A DNA stretch of 64,000 nucleotides. It comes from Pontibacter litorisediminis (GTDB taxonomy: Bacteria; Bacteroidota; Bacteroidia; Cytophagales; Hymenobacteraceae). The DNA lies in contig NZ_JARDUA010000001.1 in the NCBI RefSeq assembly GCF_029360645.1, forward strand, positions 930,001 through 994,000, in the 5' to 3' direction. The notes beneath the pieces are model-generated. The model did no database searches, was not told where the DNA came from, and saw only the letters and a program-made list of their open reading frames with translations. Below are positions 25,930 to 34,552 of this stretch, in pieces. Within the stretch, counting starts at the first letter, position 1. The number at the start of each line of letters is the position of its first letter. The translations under genes and the position numbers were made by a program.

Positions 25930-25966
25930 GGACAAAGAGCAAAAATTAGCTCTTTGTCCTTTTTTT
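25930..25966 (+). terminator. terminator after tRNA-Arg
   Basis: GGACAAAGAGC (25930-25940) pairs with GCTCTTTGTCC (25949-25959) around an 8-base loop, then seven T residues. Confidence 0.88.
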
Positions 25967-26060
25967 ATTCATCTACTTACTTAGCAGGCCTGATAACCCG
26001 CACCACCTCGTTCCTCGAACGGTTTGTACTTTTCTCCCATCAATCACCAGATACTCCAGA

Positions 26061-26198
26061 ATGATCGAACAGGAACTGCAACCCTCTACTAAAGCTCTTT
26101 CCAGCAAGCAGTTTTCTATTGATTGTATTTACATACCACCTGCTACTCTGGAGAAGATGCTTCTCGAGAAAAGTCCTACGCAGCTAACCCGCACCTAA
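26061..26198 (+). CDS. possible 45-aa peptide
   Basis: An ATG-started frame of 45 codons (MIEQELQPSTKALSS...) between the tRNA terminator and the convergent mreB-like gene. It is polar, without a membrane segment or known motif. Its only support is an uninterrupted frame in a short gap, and chance is likely. Confidence 0.18.
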   Translation: MIEQELQPSTKALSSKQFSIDCIYIPPATLEKMLLEKSPTQLTRT

Positions 26199-26215
26199 AG
26201 CAAGGAAAGTACCTG

Positions 26216-27238
26216 CTACCTCATCAGGAACTTAAACCGGTCAATGTTTTTCATGGCAATGCCCGTGCCTTGCACCACTGCACGGAGTGGGTCCTCCACC
26301 ACATGGGTAGGAAGTTTCGTTCTGGCGGAGATTCTCCTGTCCAGCCCGCGCAGCAGCGCGCCACCCCCCGTCAGGTAAATACCTGTTTGGTGTATGTCAG
26401 CAGAGAGTTCGGGTGGGGTTGCTTCCAGGGTTTTCATGATCGCCTCCTCTATCTTGGACAGCGAGCGATCCAGAAATTGAGCGACATCGACATAGGAAAC
26501 GTACACCTGCTTCGGCAAACCTGTCAGCAAATCGCGTCCTTTGATAGGCAGGTCAGCAGGTGGGTCCTCTAACTCAGGCAGTGCCGCCCCTACCTCCTTC
26601 TTAATTCGCTCGGCTGTGGACTGCCCAATCAGCAGGTTGTGGTGTTTCCGCATATAGTGCCTGATGTCGGCATTAAAGCTCTCACCTGCCACCTTCAAAG
26701 ATTGGTCGCAGACGATACCGCTCAACGCGACTACGGCTATCTCGGTCGTGCCCCCTCCGATATCCACGATCATGTGCCCATTTGGCTCCTCCACATCCAG
26801 GCCAATGCCAATGGCAGCTGCAATAGGCTCGTGTACAAGGTACAGCTCCCTGGCACCGGCAATACCGGCTGAGTCGCGTATGGCACGTTTCTCTACTTCA
26901 GTAATACCGGAAGGCACACAAATCACCATCCTGTATGAGGTAGCCAACTTCCTTTTACCGGCATGGATCAGCAGTAGCATACCTTTGATCATATGCTCTG
27001 CCGCATGAAAATCAGCAATGACACCATCCTTCATGGGCCGTACAATACGAATGTCCTCGTGCACCTTCCCCTCCATCTGCATAGCCTTCCGGCCTATGGC
27101 CAGCACTCTGCCCGAAGACCGGCTGTAAGCCACAATTGCGGGTTCGTCTACCACCACCTTGTCGCCTTGCATGATCAGGAAATTAGCTGTGCCCAGATCA
27201 ATGGCAATGTCCTCTCTAAAAAAATCTAAAAAACCCAT
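26216..27238 (-). CDS. mreB: MreB-like actin-family protein
   Basis: Actin-fold ATPase of the rod-shape system. This 340-aa chain carries phosphate-1 DLGTANFLI, the phosphate-2 loop VDIGGGTTEIAV, the adenosine loop TGGGALLRGLDRRIS, and CVPSGITEVEKRAIRDSAG in between. The frame extends to an upstream TTG at 27253, but the ATG at 27238 (MGFLDFF) is the natural start; it also gives the N-terminal amphipathic FLDFF that anchors MreB to the membrane. No mreC, mreD or rodA sits beside it, so this is probably a second paralogue outside the main shape operon. Confidence 0.88.
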   Translation of the reverse strand: MGFLDFFREDIAIDLGTANFLIMQGDKVVVDEPAIVAYSRSSGRVLAIGRKAMQMEGKVHEDIRIVRPMKDGVIADFHAAEHMIKGMLLLIHAGKRKLATSYRMVICVPSGITEVEKRAIRDSAGIAGARELYLVHEPIAAAIGIGLDVEEPNGHMIVDIGGGTTEIAVVALSGIVCDQSLKVAGESFNADIRHYMRKHHNLLIGQSTAERIKKEVGAALPELEDPPADLPIKGRDLLTGLPKQVYVSYVDVAQFLDRSLSKIEEAIMKTLEATPPELSADIHQTGIYLTGGGALLRGLDRRISARTKLPTHVVEDPLRAVVQGTGIAMKNIDRFKFLMR

Positions 27239-28376
27239 TTGTGTTGTATTCAATTACGACTCCTGTGCCCGAGTCGGCAGGTAAAGGAGCTGATGAACAA
27301 GCTCCAGGTATATACTAGCATGCTTTTCTGAGGCTACGCCACCCCATCATGGAAATGATGGAGCGGAGTTAGGCCGTGCAGCCATGACCCAAAGTTGCAG
27401 GTTATCTGCCCCTTGCGGTGTGGGCGCCACAGAAAAGTAACTTTCTGAAAATGCTCAAAATTCGTTCGAAGAGGATGAGCCTCCGTTCAGGTAGGTTGGC
27501 TTGCGCCTGTGGCCGGAATCTCCGGCCTACTTAATGAAGGCTTTTGGGGCGGAATAAAAGAAAAGGCAGTAACCATTCAGCACGTCACATAACGATACGT
27601 GATGCGATGCCGCAACAAGGCCGGTAAGCGGCTTTGCTAACATGAAAACTGATAGTAGTTTGGAAGGCAGCACGGTTCTGAAAATGATTTAACAAATTAA
27701 GGCATATAGCGCTATAAAAGCAACAGCCATCTACTTACCAGTAGGCCCACTTGCTGCGCTATACTACCTTTAACCCTAAACTACGTGTGAAAATCTCTTC
27801 TGCAGGCGTTGTGCTACGGCCTGCGCAGGCTTTGTTTGAAGAGAGCCGATCTCAAGAAGATAGGCTAACAGCAAGCAAGTTACTCTACTTCTTCGGGCTT
27901 TAAAGTCAGAGACAAATCTGCAGTAAACCGCATTTATACTGTGGGGTTAACCTACCAATGGAGCGGCCATTTTCCGTTTGCAGGTTTTTGGGTAAGCCAG
28001 TAGAACTAACTGCCGTGGCTCATGCCACACCAATTGATTGCCGAAGTTGCCTGACACCGACTATTCTGCCGCATTTTCTACCCGCCTATACATGTCTGCC
28101 TACATCGAAAAGAGCGCCCGCCGAAGTATAAAAACAAACATTTCCACTTTCATGGATCGTCCTAAATTAAGAGGTTACCTATAGAGGCCACTATAAAATA
28201 AAGCACGGTTACTAAAGTGAAACAGCTCTTAACGTATCGCACTCAGGTCGTTTTAGTCGGGAACTACACTGCCTCGTAGAAGCAAGTAGCACATTTGGCA
28301 AGGCAGCATGATTTGATGCACTGCTTCCATATGAAATCACGTACAACCTTTTTTGCTCAAGAAAATAGATATATAC
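27239..28376. other. 1.1 kb without supported gene
   Basis: No convincing ORF, RNA gene or IS. The base composition is lower in GC than the flanking genes. Two clear small hairpins are present: CCATCAT-GGAA-ATGATGG at 27344-27361 and GGCCGGA-ATC-TCCGGCC at 27511-27527. The stretch 27390-27560 resembles non-coding repeat debris seen between genes in Cytophagales, but I cannot name the repeat. It may hold promoters for the 28377 gene. Confidence 0.45.
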
Positions 28377-28943
28377 ATGACAAACGACACGGTACAGCAC
28401 GCGCTGTCTGACTTAGGAAATGCTATAGGCAAAGGTATTTTGGCAGGATTGGCAGGCACAGCTGCCATTACTATTTCTCAGATGATTGAGATGCAAATCA
28501 CAAAGCGAGAGGGGAGCAAGGCGCCAACTAAAGTAGCCGGACAGGTGCTGGGCGTTACGCCAAGCAACAAGGAGGAATCGGAGGAACTAAGCGGCGAGCC
28601 TGAAGATACTGACAAAACAAACAAAGAGGTAAAGGAAGAGCATGCAGAGCGCTTTTCCCAGATAATGCACTGGCAGTACGGCACTTCCTGGGGGGTGGCT
28701 CGGGGGCTGCTCTCCTTGGCCGGGGTTAAGGGCTGGCCTGCAACAGCCACCCATTTCGGTGCCATTTGGTCAACCGCCCTGGTAATGCTTCCCGCTGCCA
28801 ATGCCTCAGAGCCCATCACTGAATGGTCGCCAAAGCAGATCGCTTTGGATGTGCTGCACCACAGCGTATATGCCATCGCCGCAGGCCTGCTCTATGATTA
28901 CATCGACCAGGACACAGCACAACGGGAAACGGCTAATCGCTAA
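28377..28943 (+). CDS. predicted membrane protein, DUF1440-like
   Basis: This 188-aa protein has two or three membrane segments at the N-terminus (about 13-30, GIGKGILAGLAGTAAITIS) and two near the C-terminus (HFGAIWSTALVMLP and VLHHSVYAIAAGLLYDYI). Between them is an acidic loop, NKEESEELSGEPEDTDKTNK, that is likely cytoplasmic or disordered. The overall pattern resembles YagU/DUF1440 proteins, an acid-stress-linked family, but weakly. The ATG at 28377 is preferred to an upstream frame start at 28353. The disordered-protein gene follows 48 bases later. Confidence 0.6.
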   Translation: MTNDTVQHALSDLGNAIGKGILAGLAGTAAITISQMIEMQITKREGSKAPTKVAGQVLGVTPSNKEESEELSGEPEDTDKTNKEVKEEHAERFSQIMHWQYGTSWGVARGLLSLAGVKGWPATATHFGAIWSTALVMLPAANASEPITEWSPKQIALDVLHHSVYAIAAGLLYDYIDQDTAQRETANR

Positions 28944-28991
28944 CCTTGCAAGATAGATAAATCCATTTTTTAAATTAAACCAAGACAAGCT

Positions 28992-29603
28992 ATGAGAGAT
29001 CAAAATGACTATTCCGACTACGGAAGAAACCGACAAGGCAGCGGTAGCAACCGCTCCGATGACCGCGACCGCGACTCAGGACGCTACGGCAGCCAAGGCT
29101 CCTACGGCGACCGTTCAGGCCGCTCCGACTACAGCTCCGGCTCAAACTACGGTGGCTACTCTGGCAACCGAGACTACGACTCAGACCGCGGCAACTATAA
29201 CAGAAGATTTGATTCAGACTACGGCAACTACTCCTCTTCCATGAACCGTGACTACGACAGGGATAGAGATCGCCGGGGCAATCAGGATATGGGCGACAGG
29301 TACGGCAGCCGCTACGGCTCAGACAACTATGGCAGCTCCAACTCCAACCGCGACAACTACAGCCGCGGCGACTACTCCTCGAATTACTCTTCCAGGGGCC
29401 GCGACCGGGACATGTACGGAGACAGGGACCGAGACAGAAACTACGGGTACGGCCAAGACAGGGATAGAGATAGAGATAGAGATAGAGAGTATGGCTACGG
29501 CAATCGCTACAGTTCCCATGACTACGGCAGCAGGGGCTCCAGCCGGGACCGGGATCATGACAGAGGCTACGGTAACCGCGACAGAGACAGAGACAACTAT
29601 TAG
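28992..29603 (+). CDS. intrinsically disordered Arg/Asp/Tyr/Ser/Gly-rich protein
   Basis: The 203-residue chain is almost entirely R, D, Y, S, G and N. The middle has NYGGYSG and SSNYSSRGRDRD. Near the C-terminus is a run of Arg-Asp pairs followed by YGYGN. There is no hydrophobic core, signal peptide or domain. The composition resembles RGG/RD/FET-type low-complexity proteins, which can phase-separate or bind RNA; that role is inference. The reading frame is real by continuity and by lack of stops over 200 codons, though low complexity also lengthens the opposite frames. It lies 48 bases after the 28377 gene and may be co-transcribed. A GATAGA hexamer repeat is inside it. Confidence 0.6.
   Translation: MRDQNDYSDYGRNRQGSGSNRSDDRDRDSGRYGSQGSYGDRSGRSDYSSGSNYGGYSGNRDYDSDRGNYNRRFDSDYGNYSSSMNRDYDRDRDRRGNQDMGDRYGSRYGSDNYGSSNSNRDNYSRGDYSSNYSSRGRDRDMYGDRDRDRNYGYGQDRDRDRDRDREYGYGNRYSSHDYGSRGSSRDRDHDRGYGNRDRDRDNY
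29463..29488 (+). repeat. tandem GATAGA hexamer repeat in the disordered-protein gene
   Basis: Four copies of GATAGA plus GA, 26 bases, inside the Arg-Asp run. The period is a multiple of three, so length changes would alter Arg-Asp copy number without shifting the frame. Confidence 0.85.
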
Positions 29604-29642
29604 CTGACACGCAACAACTATAAGTAAACCTATAAAGCTAGT

Positions 29643-29684
29643 AAGGCGCAAGGCAAACAGCAGCTGCTGTTTGCCTTGCGCCTT
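29643..29684. repeat. perfect 42-bp palindrome
   Basis: The two 21-base halves, 29643-29663 and 29664-29684, are exact reverse complements with no spacer. It lies 40 bases after the disordered-protein stop. The following stretch (GTTGTTG) is only weakly T-rich, so it is an atypical terminator, but it is the most likely 3' end of that transcript. Confidence 0.85.
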
Positions 29685-29764
29685 GTTGTTGCAGACCGTG
29701 TGCTTCTGTATAGTCCTTATGCTGGTTCTGGCAAACAGCTTCGCCTACTGCCTGCGGTGGCAGG

Positions 29765-30127
29765 TCAGGCCTTCTCCTGTTCTGGCAGCTTCCTTACGGG
29801 CATAATGGTAAACACCTGGAGGCGCCGGTTAAGCTTTTCAACTTCTCGAATCGTATCCTCTATCAGTTGGGTTTAGTTATCCTCCTGGTTAGGGACCACG
29901 AAACCCTCTCCTAAATAAATGTGCCCCTCTTCGCGTAGCCTGATGTTGAAGCCCCTTATCCAATGTTGCTGGCTTAGCGTGTGCTTGATCTCCTCTATCA
30001 GTGGGTCCCGCTTTCGGTTGTCCGCCGTCTTTGGCACCTCGTCCATCAGGTTAAAAGCTGCTTGCTTCAGGTTTGTGTACCTATCATGCACAATGTCGCC
30101 CGTCATCCTGCCAGACCTACACCGCAT
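29765..30127 (-). pseudogene. remnant of a cation diffusion facilitator (CDF) transporter
   Basis: The frame carries the cytoplasmic C-terminal domain of a CDF-family metal exporter: TGDIVHDRYTNLKQAAFN, LMDEVPKT, REEGHIYLGEGFVVP. It is broken in two ways. An in-frame TAA at 29873-29875 interrupts VVPNQEDN, after which the same frame continues with LIEDTIREVEKLN and FTIMPVRKLPEQEKA to a second stop. The transmembrane N-terminal part is absent. The upstream frame (30128-30180) is open but not hydrophobic. It is a decayed gene, not an expressed transporter. Confidence 0.55.
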
Positions 30128-30532
30128 CCTCCCTATACTTGGACTAGAGGTTCTAAGGGGAGTATAGTATTGAAAAGCCTCGCATGCTTATACTTCAAGG
30201 AAGTTGCCTACAGCAGCTTCACATTCTTAAGTCCCTGTTCTGTTTTTGCTACTGCACTCTAAAGAGGCGCTTGGGGCGGCAGAGAGGGCATGATATTTTT
30301 TAAACATTATTTGTAAGGCTACCCTAGAAATTCGCCTTACTCAAAACCAAATCTTAAAACGACCGTTTGGTAAACAATATCGAATACTAAGTATATAGAA
30401 ATGCTCAGGATCCAAAGCCCCATCACAAGCCCGCTCAAGCATGTTAAAGGTATTGTAATGCAAAACAGGTTTTAGCCACCTGGTCTGGCATCCCAAAAAG
30501 AACCAATCATCATAAGCTTTCGCAGTTATATC
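30128..30532. other. ebo upstream region
   Basis: Holds no supported gene. Presumably contains the ebo promoter. No exact TAnnTTTG box with good spacing was found. Confidence 0.45.
30358..30371. promoter_or_regulatory. candidate TetR-type operator upstream of ebo
   Basis: AACGACCGTTTGGT contains the ACC-N4-GGT half-sites typical of NemR/TetR boxes and lies 160 bases ahead of eboA. A TetR gene closes the cluster. Symmetry beyond the core is poor, so this is weak. Confidence 0.25.
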
Positions 30533-31435
30533 ATGACAACCTATCAAGCAGATTTATCAAGGTCAAGAGACTTTATACTTGATATTTTTACAAGAAGCGC
30601 TTCAGAGGAGGCCGTGAGTTGGCTAAAGGAAAAGCTACAGCGAGTAGCTGAGGCCGAAACGGGCAAAGAGCTTTACCTCGCCTTTAGCGCCGCGCCGCGC
30701 TTTACAGGCAAACAGATGCTCCAGCTGCATGACGCCGACCTGGCCAAAGCCGAAACCATACGAGCGGGCTTTAATCCTTCCTGTTGGACTACGGACCAGG
30801 CGGCACGCACCCTGTTACTGCTCGCTACACCGCACCAGGACAAACAAGCTTACCTCAAGAAAATAGACCAGCTGTTCGGTACTGCTGAAATGGGTGAGCT
30901 GGTGGCGCTGTACGCCAGCCTTCCTCTCCTGCCTTACCCTGATGCATACAAGCTTCGAGCGGCAGAAGGCGTCAGGACTAACATGGGCACCGTGTTCGAA
31001 GCGATTGCCCTGAACAACCCCTACCCTGCCGATTACCTGGAGGAGGGGGCCTGGAACCAGATGGTGCTCAAGACAGTGTTCGTAGGCAAACCGCTCTACC
31101 GTATCTATGGGCTGGAGAAGCGCAGCAACCCCACTCTGGCCCGTATCCTGTCAGACTACGCCCACGAGCGTTGGGCCGCAGGACGCACGGTAACACCAGA
31201 GCTATGGCGGCCAGTAGGGCCTTTCATCAACCAGGAACTCATCCAGGACATCAAAAAACTTTTTGAACACCCGGATGCCATTCAGCAGGAGGCAGCAGCT
31301 TTGGCCTGCTCTCAGGGTAGTTTCCTGCAGGCAAGAGAGCTACTGGAGGCGCACCCTGTCCTGAAAAACAAAATAGAAACAGGCGAGCTGAATTGGAACT
31401 ACATAGGCGAAAAAGTATCCACCACCAATCAATAA
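30533..31435 (+). CDS. eboA: EboA
   Basis: This 300-aa soluble protein opens the ebo cluster. It is helical, with no signal peptide or known catalytic motif. LYLAFSAAPRF, ARTLLLLATP and RTNMGTVFEAIALNNPYP match the pattern I associate with EboA, though the identification rests largely on the five gene products that follow in canonical order. EboA is required in the scytonemin-related ebo cluster of cyanobacteria; its biochemistry is unsolved. eboB starts 14 bases after its stop. Confidence 0.82.
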   Translation: MTTYQADLSRSRDFILDIFTRSASEEAVSWLKEKLQRVAEAETGKELYLAFSAAPRFTGKQMLQLHDADLAKAETIRAGFNPSCWTTDQAARTLLLLATPHQDKQAYLKKIDQLFGTAEMGELVALYASLPLLPYPDAYKLRAAEGVRTNMGTVFEAIALNNPYPADYLEEGAWNQMVLKTVFVGKPLYRIYGLEKRSNPTLARILSDYAHERWAAGRTVTPELWRPVGPFINQELIQDIKKLFEHPDAIQQEAAALACSQGSFLQARELLEAHPVLKNKIETGELNWNYIGEKVSTTNQ

Positions 31436-31449
31436 AACCCTTACACACC

Positions 31450-32391
31450 ATGACACCAAACAAAATGATGTTCATTGACCCACACGTTCACATGACTTCC
31501 CGTACCACGGACGATTATGCCAGAATGAGCGCTGCGGGTATCGTTGCGATTATAGAGCCTTCTTTCTGGTTGGGCCAGCCACGCACTGAGGCAGGTTCCT
31601 TTAAAGACTATTTCAGCAGCCTGCTGGGTTGGGAGCGCTTCCGGGCCAGTCAGTTCGGCATCAAGCATTATTGCACCATCGGGCTTAACTCGAAAGAGGC
31701 AAACAACGAGGCGCTGGCCGAGCAGGTTATGGAGCTTTTGCCCTTGTTTGTATGCAAGGAAGGCGTGGTGGGAGTCGGTGAGATCGGTTATGATGACCAG
31801 ACGGCTGCCGAAGACAAGTATTACCGGCTGCAACTCGACCTGGCAAAGGAAGTAGGGCTCCCGGTGCAGATCCATACCCCGCACCGCGATAAAAAGGCAG
31901 GCACTATCCGAAGTATGGAGGTGGCCATGGAGCACGGCATCCAGCCGCACATGGTAATTGTAGATCACAACAACGAGGAAACAGTAAAAGACACGCTCGA
32001 CAGGGGCTTTTGGGCCGCCTTTACCATTTATCCGAACTCTAAAATGGGGAATGAGCGCATGGTTGAGATTGTGAAGCAGTATGGCACGGAGCGCATCATC
32101 GTGAACAGCTCTGCTGACTGGGGTGTAAGTGATCCGCTGTCGGTTCCCAAAACCGCTTCGCTGATGCTCGAGCGCGGCATCTCGGCAGAGGACGTGCGCA
32201 AGGTATGTTATCAGAATGCATTGGATGCTTTCGGGCAGAGCGGCCAGATGAAGGAATCGGATTGGCTACAGGCTGTGCAGGTAGACCAGCGCGATAAGTT
32301 TTCTGACAACTCCATTCTTCGGGGCGGGCAGGAGCCTTTTGTTGGCAAACGCAAGTCAACAGGCCAGATAGAGGACAACATCATTCGCTAA
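31450..32391 (+). CDS. eboB: EboB, TatD-like metallo-hydrolase
   Basis: This 313-aa TIM-barrel hydrolase has the TatD metal-site pattern: HVH in FIDPHVHM, Glu in GEIGYDD, His in VQIHTPHRD and VDHNNEE, and Asp in NSSADWG. Unlike most TatD nucleases it carries MLERGISAEDV and an extended C-terminal tail. The start used is MTPNKMMFID at 31450. The stop codon overlaps the eboC start by one base (TAATG), a sign of translational coupling. Substrate unknown. Confidence 0.88.
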   Translation: MTPNKMMFIDPHVHMTSRTTDDYARMSAAGIVAIIEPSFWLGQPRTEAGSFKDYFSSLLGWERFRASQFGIKHYCTIGLNSKEANNEALAEQVMELLPLFVCKEGVVGVGEIGYDDQTAAEDKYYRLQLDLAKEVGLPVQIHTPHRDKKAGTIRSMEVAMEHGIQPHMVIVDHNNEETVKDTLDRGFWAAFTIYPNSKMGNERMVEIVKQYGTERIIVNSSADWGVSDPLSVPKTASLMLERGISAEDVRKVCYQNALDAFGQSGQMKESDWLQAVQVDQRDKFSDNSILRGGQEPFVGKRKSTGQIEDNIIR

Positions 32392-33299
32392 TGAACATAG
32401 GAGCCTATATCAGGTTGATGCGCCCCGCAAACATTGTGACAGCCATTGCCGATATTTTGATGGGATTTGCAGCTTCCGGCGCACTGCTCTCGCTCGCTTT
32501 TCGGGAGAGCGACTCTCTTAGTTTGTCGGCGCTGCAGCCGCTCTTATGGCTGGTGTTGTCCACGATCGGTCTCTATGGGGGCGGCGTAGTTTTCAACGAT
32601 GTGTTCGATGCGGAACTCGACCGGGTGGAGCGCCCGGAAAGGCCTATTCCGAGCGGTAGAGCAACAGTATCTGGAGCTGCCGCACTAGGCGCTGCACTGT
32701 TGGCGGGCGGCATTCTGGCTGCCTGGCAGGTATCGGCACTAAGTGCTGTTATTGCCGCTGCCACAGCAGCCTGTGCTTTGCTATACGACTGGAAGGGAAA
32801 ACACCACCCTGTGCTAGGCCCGGTTAATATGGGAGCCTGCCGTGGGGGAAACCTACTTCTGGGCATCAGCGCTATTCCGGCTGCCGTGGAGCAACTATGG
32901 TATCTGGCCCTGATCCCAATCGTGTACATTTCAGCCATTACCATGGTGAGCCGCGGCGAGGTGCACGGAGGGAACAGCTCGGCCCTGAAGGGAGCCGTTT
33001 TACTATACGCTATCGTTATTGGCGCCATTATTTGCCTTACTTTCCTGCCGCAGTTTAACGTACTCTATAGCCTGCCCTTTTTGGCCCTGTTCGGCTACCT
33101 TATTTTTCCGCCACTTTTTAAGGCCATGCCTGCAAAGGAACCTGCTGCTGTGATGCGGGCAGTTAAAGCAGGCGTACTGGCCCTGATCGTGATGAACGCA
33201 AGTATGGCGGCTGGTTTTGCAGGTTGGCAATATGGCCTTCTCGTGCTCCTGCTCTTGCCCGTGTCGCGTTACATTGCCAAAAAGTTTGCCGTTACTTAA
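32391..33299 (+). CDS. eboC: EboC, UbiA-family prenyltransferase
   Basis: This 302-aa integral membrane enzyme has about eight transmembrane helices. Both UbiA aspartate motifs are present: NDVFDAELDRVERPERP (first Mg-diphosphate site) and YDWKGKHHPVLGP (second). It should transfer a prenyl group to an acceptor made by the cluster. Cyanobacterial EboC belongs to the same family. The chain length of the prenyl donor cannot be read. eboD follows after 34 bases. Confidence 0.92.
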   Translation: MNIGAYIRLMRPANIVTAIADILMGFAASGALLSLAFRESDSLSLSALQPLLWLVLSTIGLYGGGVVFNDVFDAELDRVERPERPIPSGRATVSGAAALGAALLAGGILAAWQVSALSAVIAAATAACALLYDWKGKHHPVLGPVNMGACRGGNLLLGISAIPAAVEQLWYLALIPIVYISAITMVSRGEVHGGNSSALKGAVLLYAIVIGAIICLTFLPQFNVLYSLPFLALFGYLIFPPLFKAMPAKEPAAVMRAVKAGVLALIVMNASMAAGFAGWQYGLLVLLLLPVSRYIAKKFAVT

Positions 33300-33333
33300 A
33301 ATCTAGCTACGGCATTAGAGTCAACTCTTACTT

Positions 33334-34524
33334 ATGAAATCAATCATCCAGGAATTTCAGGTGCCCTTTACCTACGGCATCTATTTTACAGAAAGCCTCT
33401 TCGGCAAGGAGAACCCAATGCTTGCTGACATTCTAAAGCAAAAAAGCGACGGCACAGGGCCTCGCAAGGTGCTTTTTGTGGTTGATGATGGCGTAGCCAA
33501 AGCCCACCCAAATTTGCTTTCTGATATAGCAACCTACCTAGCGCATCATTCCGATACGTTAGCTGCTGTGGCAGACCCGGTATTGATACCTGGCGGCGAA
33601 GAGGCAAAGAACGACCCCGCCCTGTTGAACCGGGTGCTGGAAGCTATCCATAACTTTGGTGTGTGCCGGCACTCCTACCTGATCGCTATTGGCGGGGGCG
33701 CGGTGCTGGACATGGCTGGTTTTGCAGCAGCCACGGCACATCGTGGCATCCGCCACATCCGCATCCCGACCACGGTGCTTTCCCAGAATGACTCTGGCGT
33801 GGGCGTTAAGAACAGCTTCAATGCTTTCGGCAAGAAGAACTTCCTGGGCACTTTTGCCCCACCCTTTGCCGTGATAAACGATAGCCAATTTTTGCTTACG
33901 CTCGAGAACCGCGACTGGCGCGGCGGAATAGCCGAAGCCATAAAGGTAGCCCTCATAAAAGACAGCGCTTTTTATGCACAGATAAAGCAGAACGCTGCAG
34001 CGCTGGTGGCCCGGGAAATGCAGCCCATGCAGGAGTTGATTTTCCGCTGTGCCCAAATGCACGTGGAGCATATCGGCAGCGGCGATCCTTTTGAGTTTGG
34101 TTCTTCCCGTCCGCTGGATTTTGGGCACTGGGCTGCGCACAAGTTGGAGCAAGTCACCAATTATTCCCTACGCCACGGAGAGGCTGTGGCTGTTGGCATT
34201 GCCCTGGATGTAACCTATTCTAAACTGGCTGGAATGCTGAGCGAAGAGGAGTGGGAAGATATTCTAAGCTTGCTCTACGAGCTGGGTTTTGCCCTCTACC
34301 TTCCGGAGCTTTCGCAGGGCCTGGAAACGCCGGCAAAAGAGCTGCTCATACTTCAGGGCCTGCAGGAGTTCCGGGAGCACCTGGGCGGGCAACTCACCAT
34401 TATGCTGCTTGAGAAGATAGGCCATGGCGTAGAGGTTCATCACCTGGATGCAGCACTTGTGTCCGAAGCTGTAAGGCAGCTACAGCAATGGCAGCCTGAA
34501 AGGGTTCTCAAGCCTATTGCATAA
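33334..34524 (+). CDS. eboD: EboD, 3-dehydroquinate synthase-like enzyme
   Basis: This 396-aa AroB/sugar-phosphate-cyclase fold enzyme has the NAD loop GGGAVLDMAGFAAAT, substrate region IPTTVLSQNDSGVGVKNS, then Zn ligands Glu (GGIAEAIKVALI), His (DFGHWAAHKLE) and His (LRHGEAVAVG). AroB makes dehydroquinate; relatives cyclise sedoheptulose or other sugar phosphates. The ebo paralogue probably makes a cyclitol-type precursor. The true aroB is presumably elsewhere. Confidence 0.9.
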   Translation: MKSIIQEFQVPFTYGIYFTESLFGKENPMLADILKQKSDGTGPRKVLFVVDDGVAKAHPNLLSDIATYLAHHSDTLAAVADPVLIPGGEEAKNDPALLNRVLEAIHNFGVCRHSYLIAIGGGAVLDMAGFAAATAHRGIRHIRIPTTVLSQNDSGVGVKNSFNAFGKKNFLGTFAPPFAVINDSQFLLTLENRDWRGGIAEAIKVALIKDSAFYAQIKQNAAALVAREMQPMQELIFRCAQMHVEHIGSGDPFEFGSSRPLDFGHWAAHKLEQVTNYSLRHGEAVAVGIALDVTYSKLAGMLSEEEWEDILSLLYELGFALYLPELSQGLETPAKELLILQGLQEFREHLGGQLTIMLLEKIGHGVEVHHLDAALVSEAVRQLQQWQPERVLKPIA

Positions 34525-34552
34525 CTTTTTGCTTACCTATTAGTCGCTCATC

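Noticed and set aside
28992..29651. Long opposite-strand and alternative frames over the disordered-protein gene
   Set aside because: They follow from the low-complexity repeats. Only the + frame from 28992 keeps a consistent Arg/Asp/Tyr/Gly composition together with a normal start.
30358..30371. Strong TetR operator claim
   Set aside because: Only the ACC-N4-GGT core is symmetrical and no second copy was seen at the tetR gene, so it stays a weak candidate.
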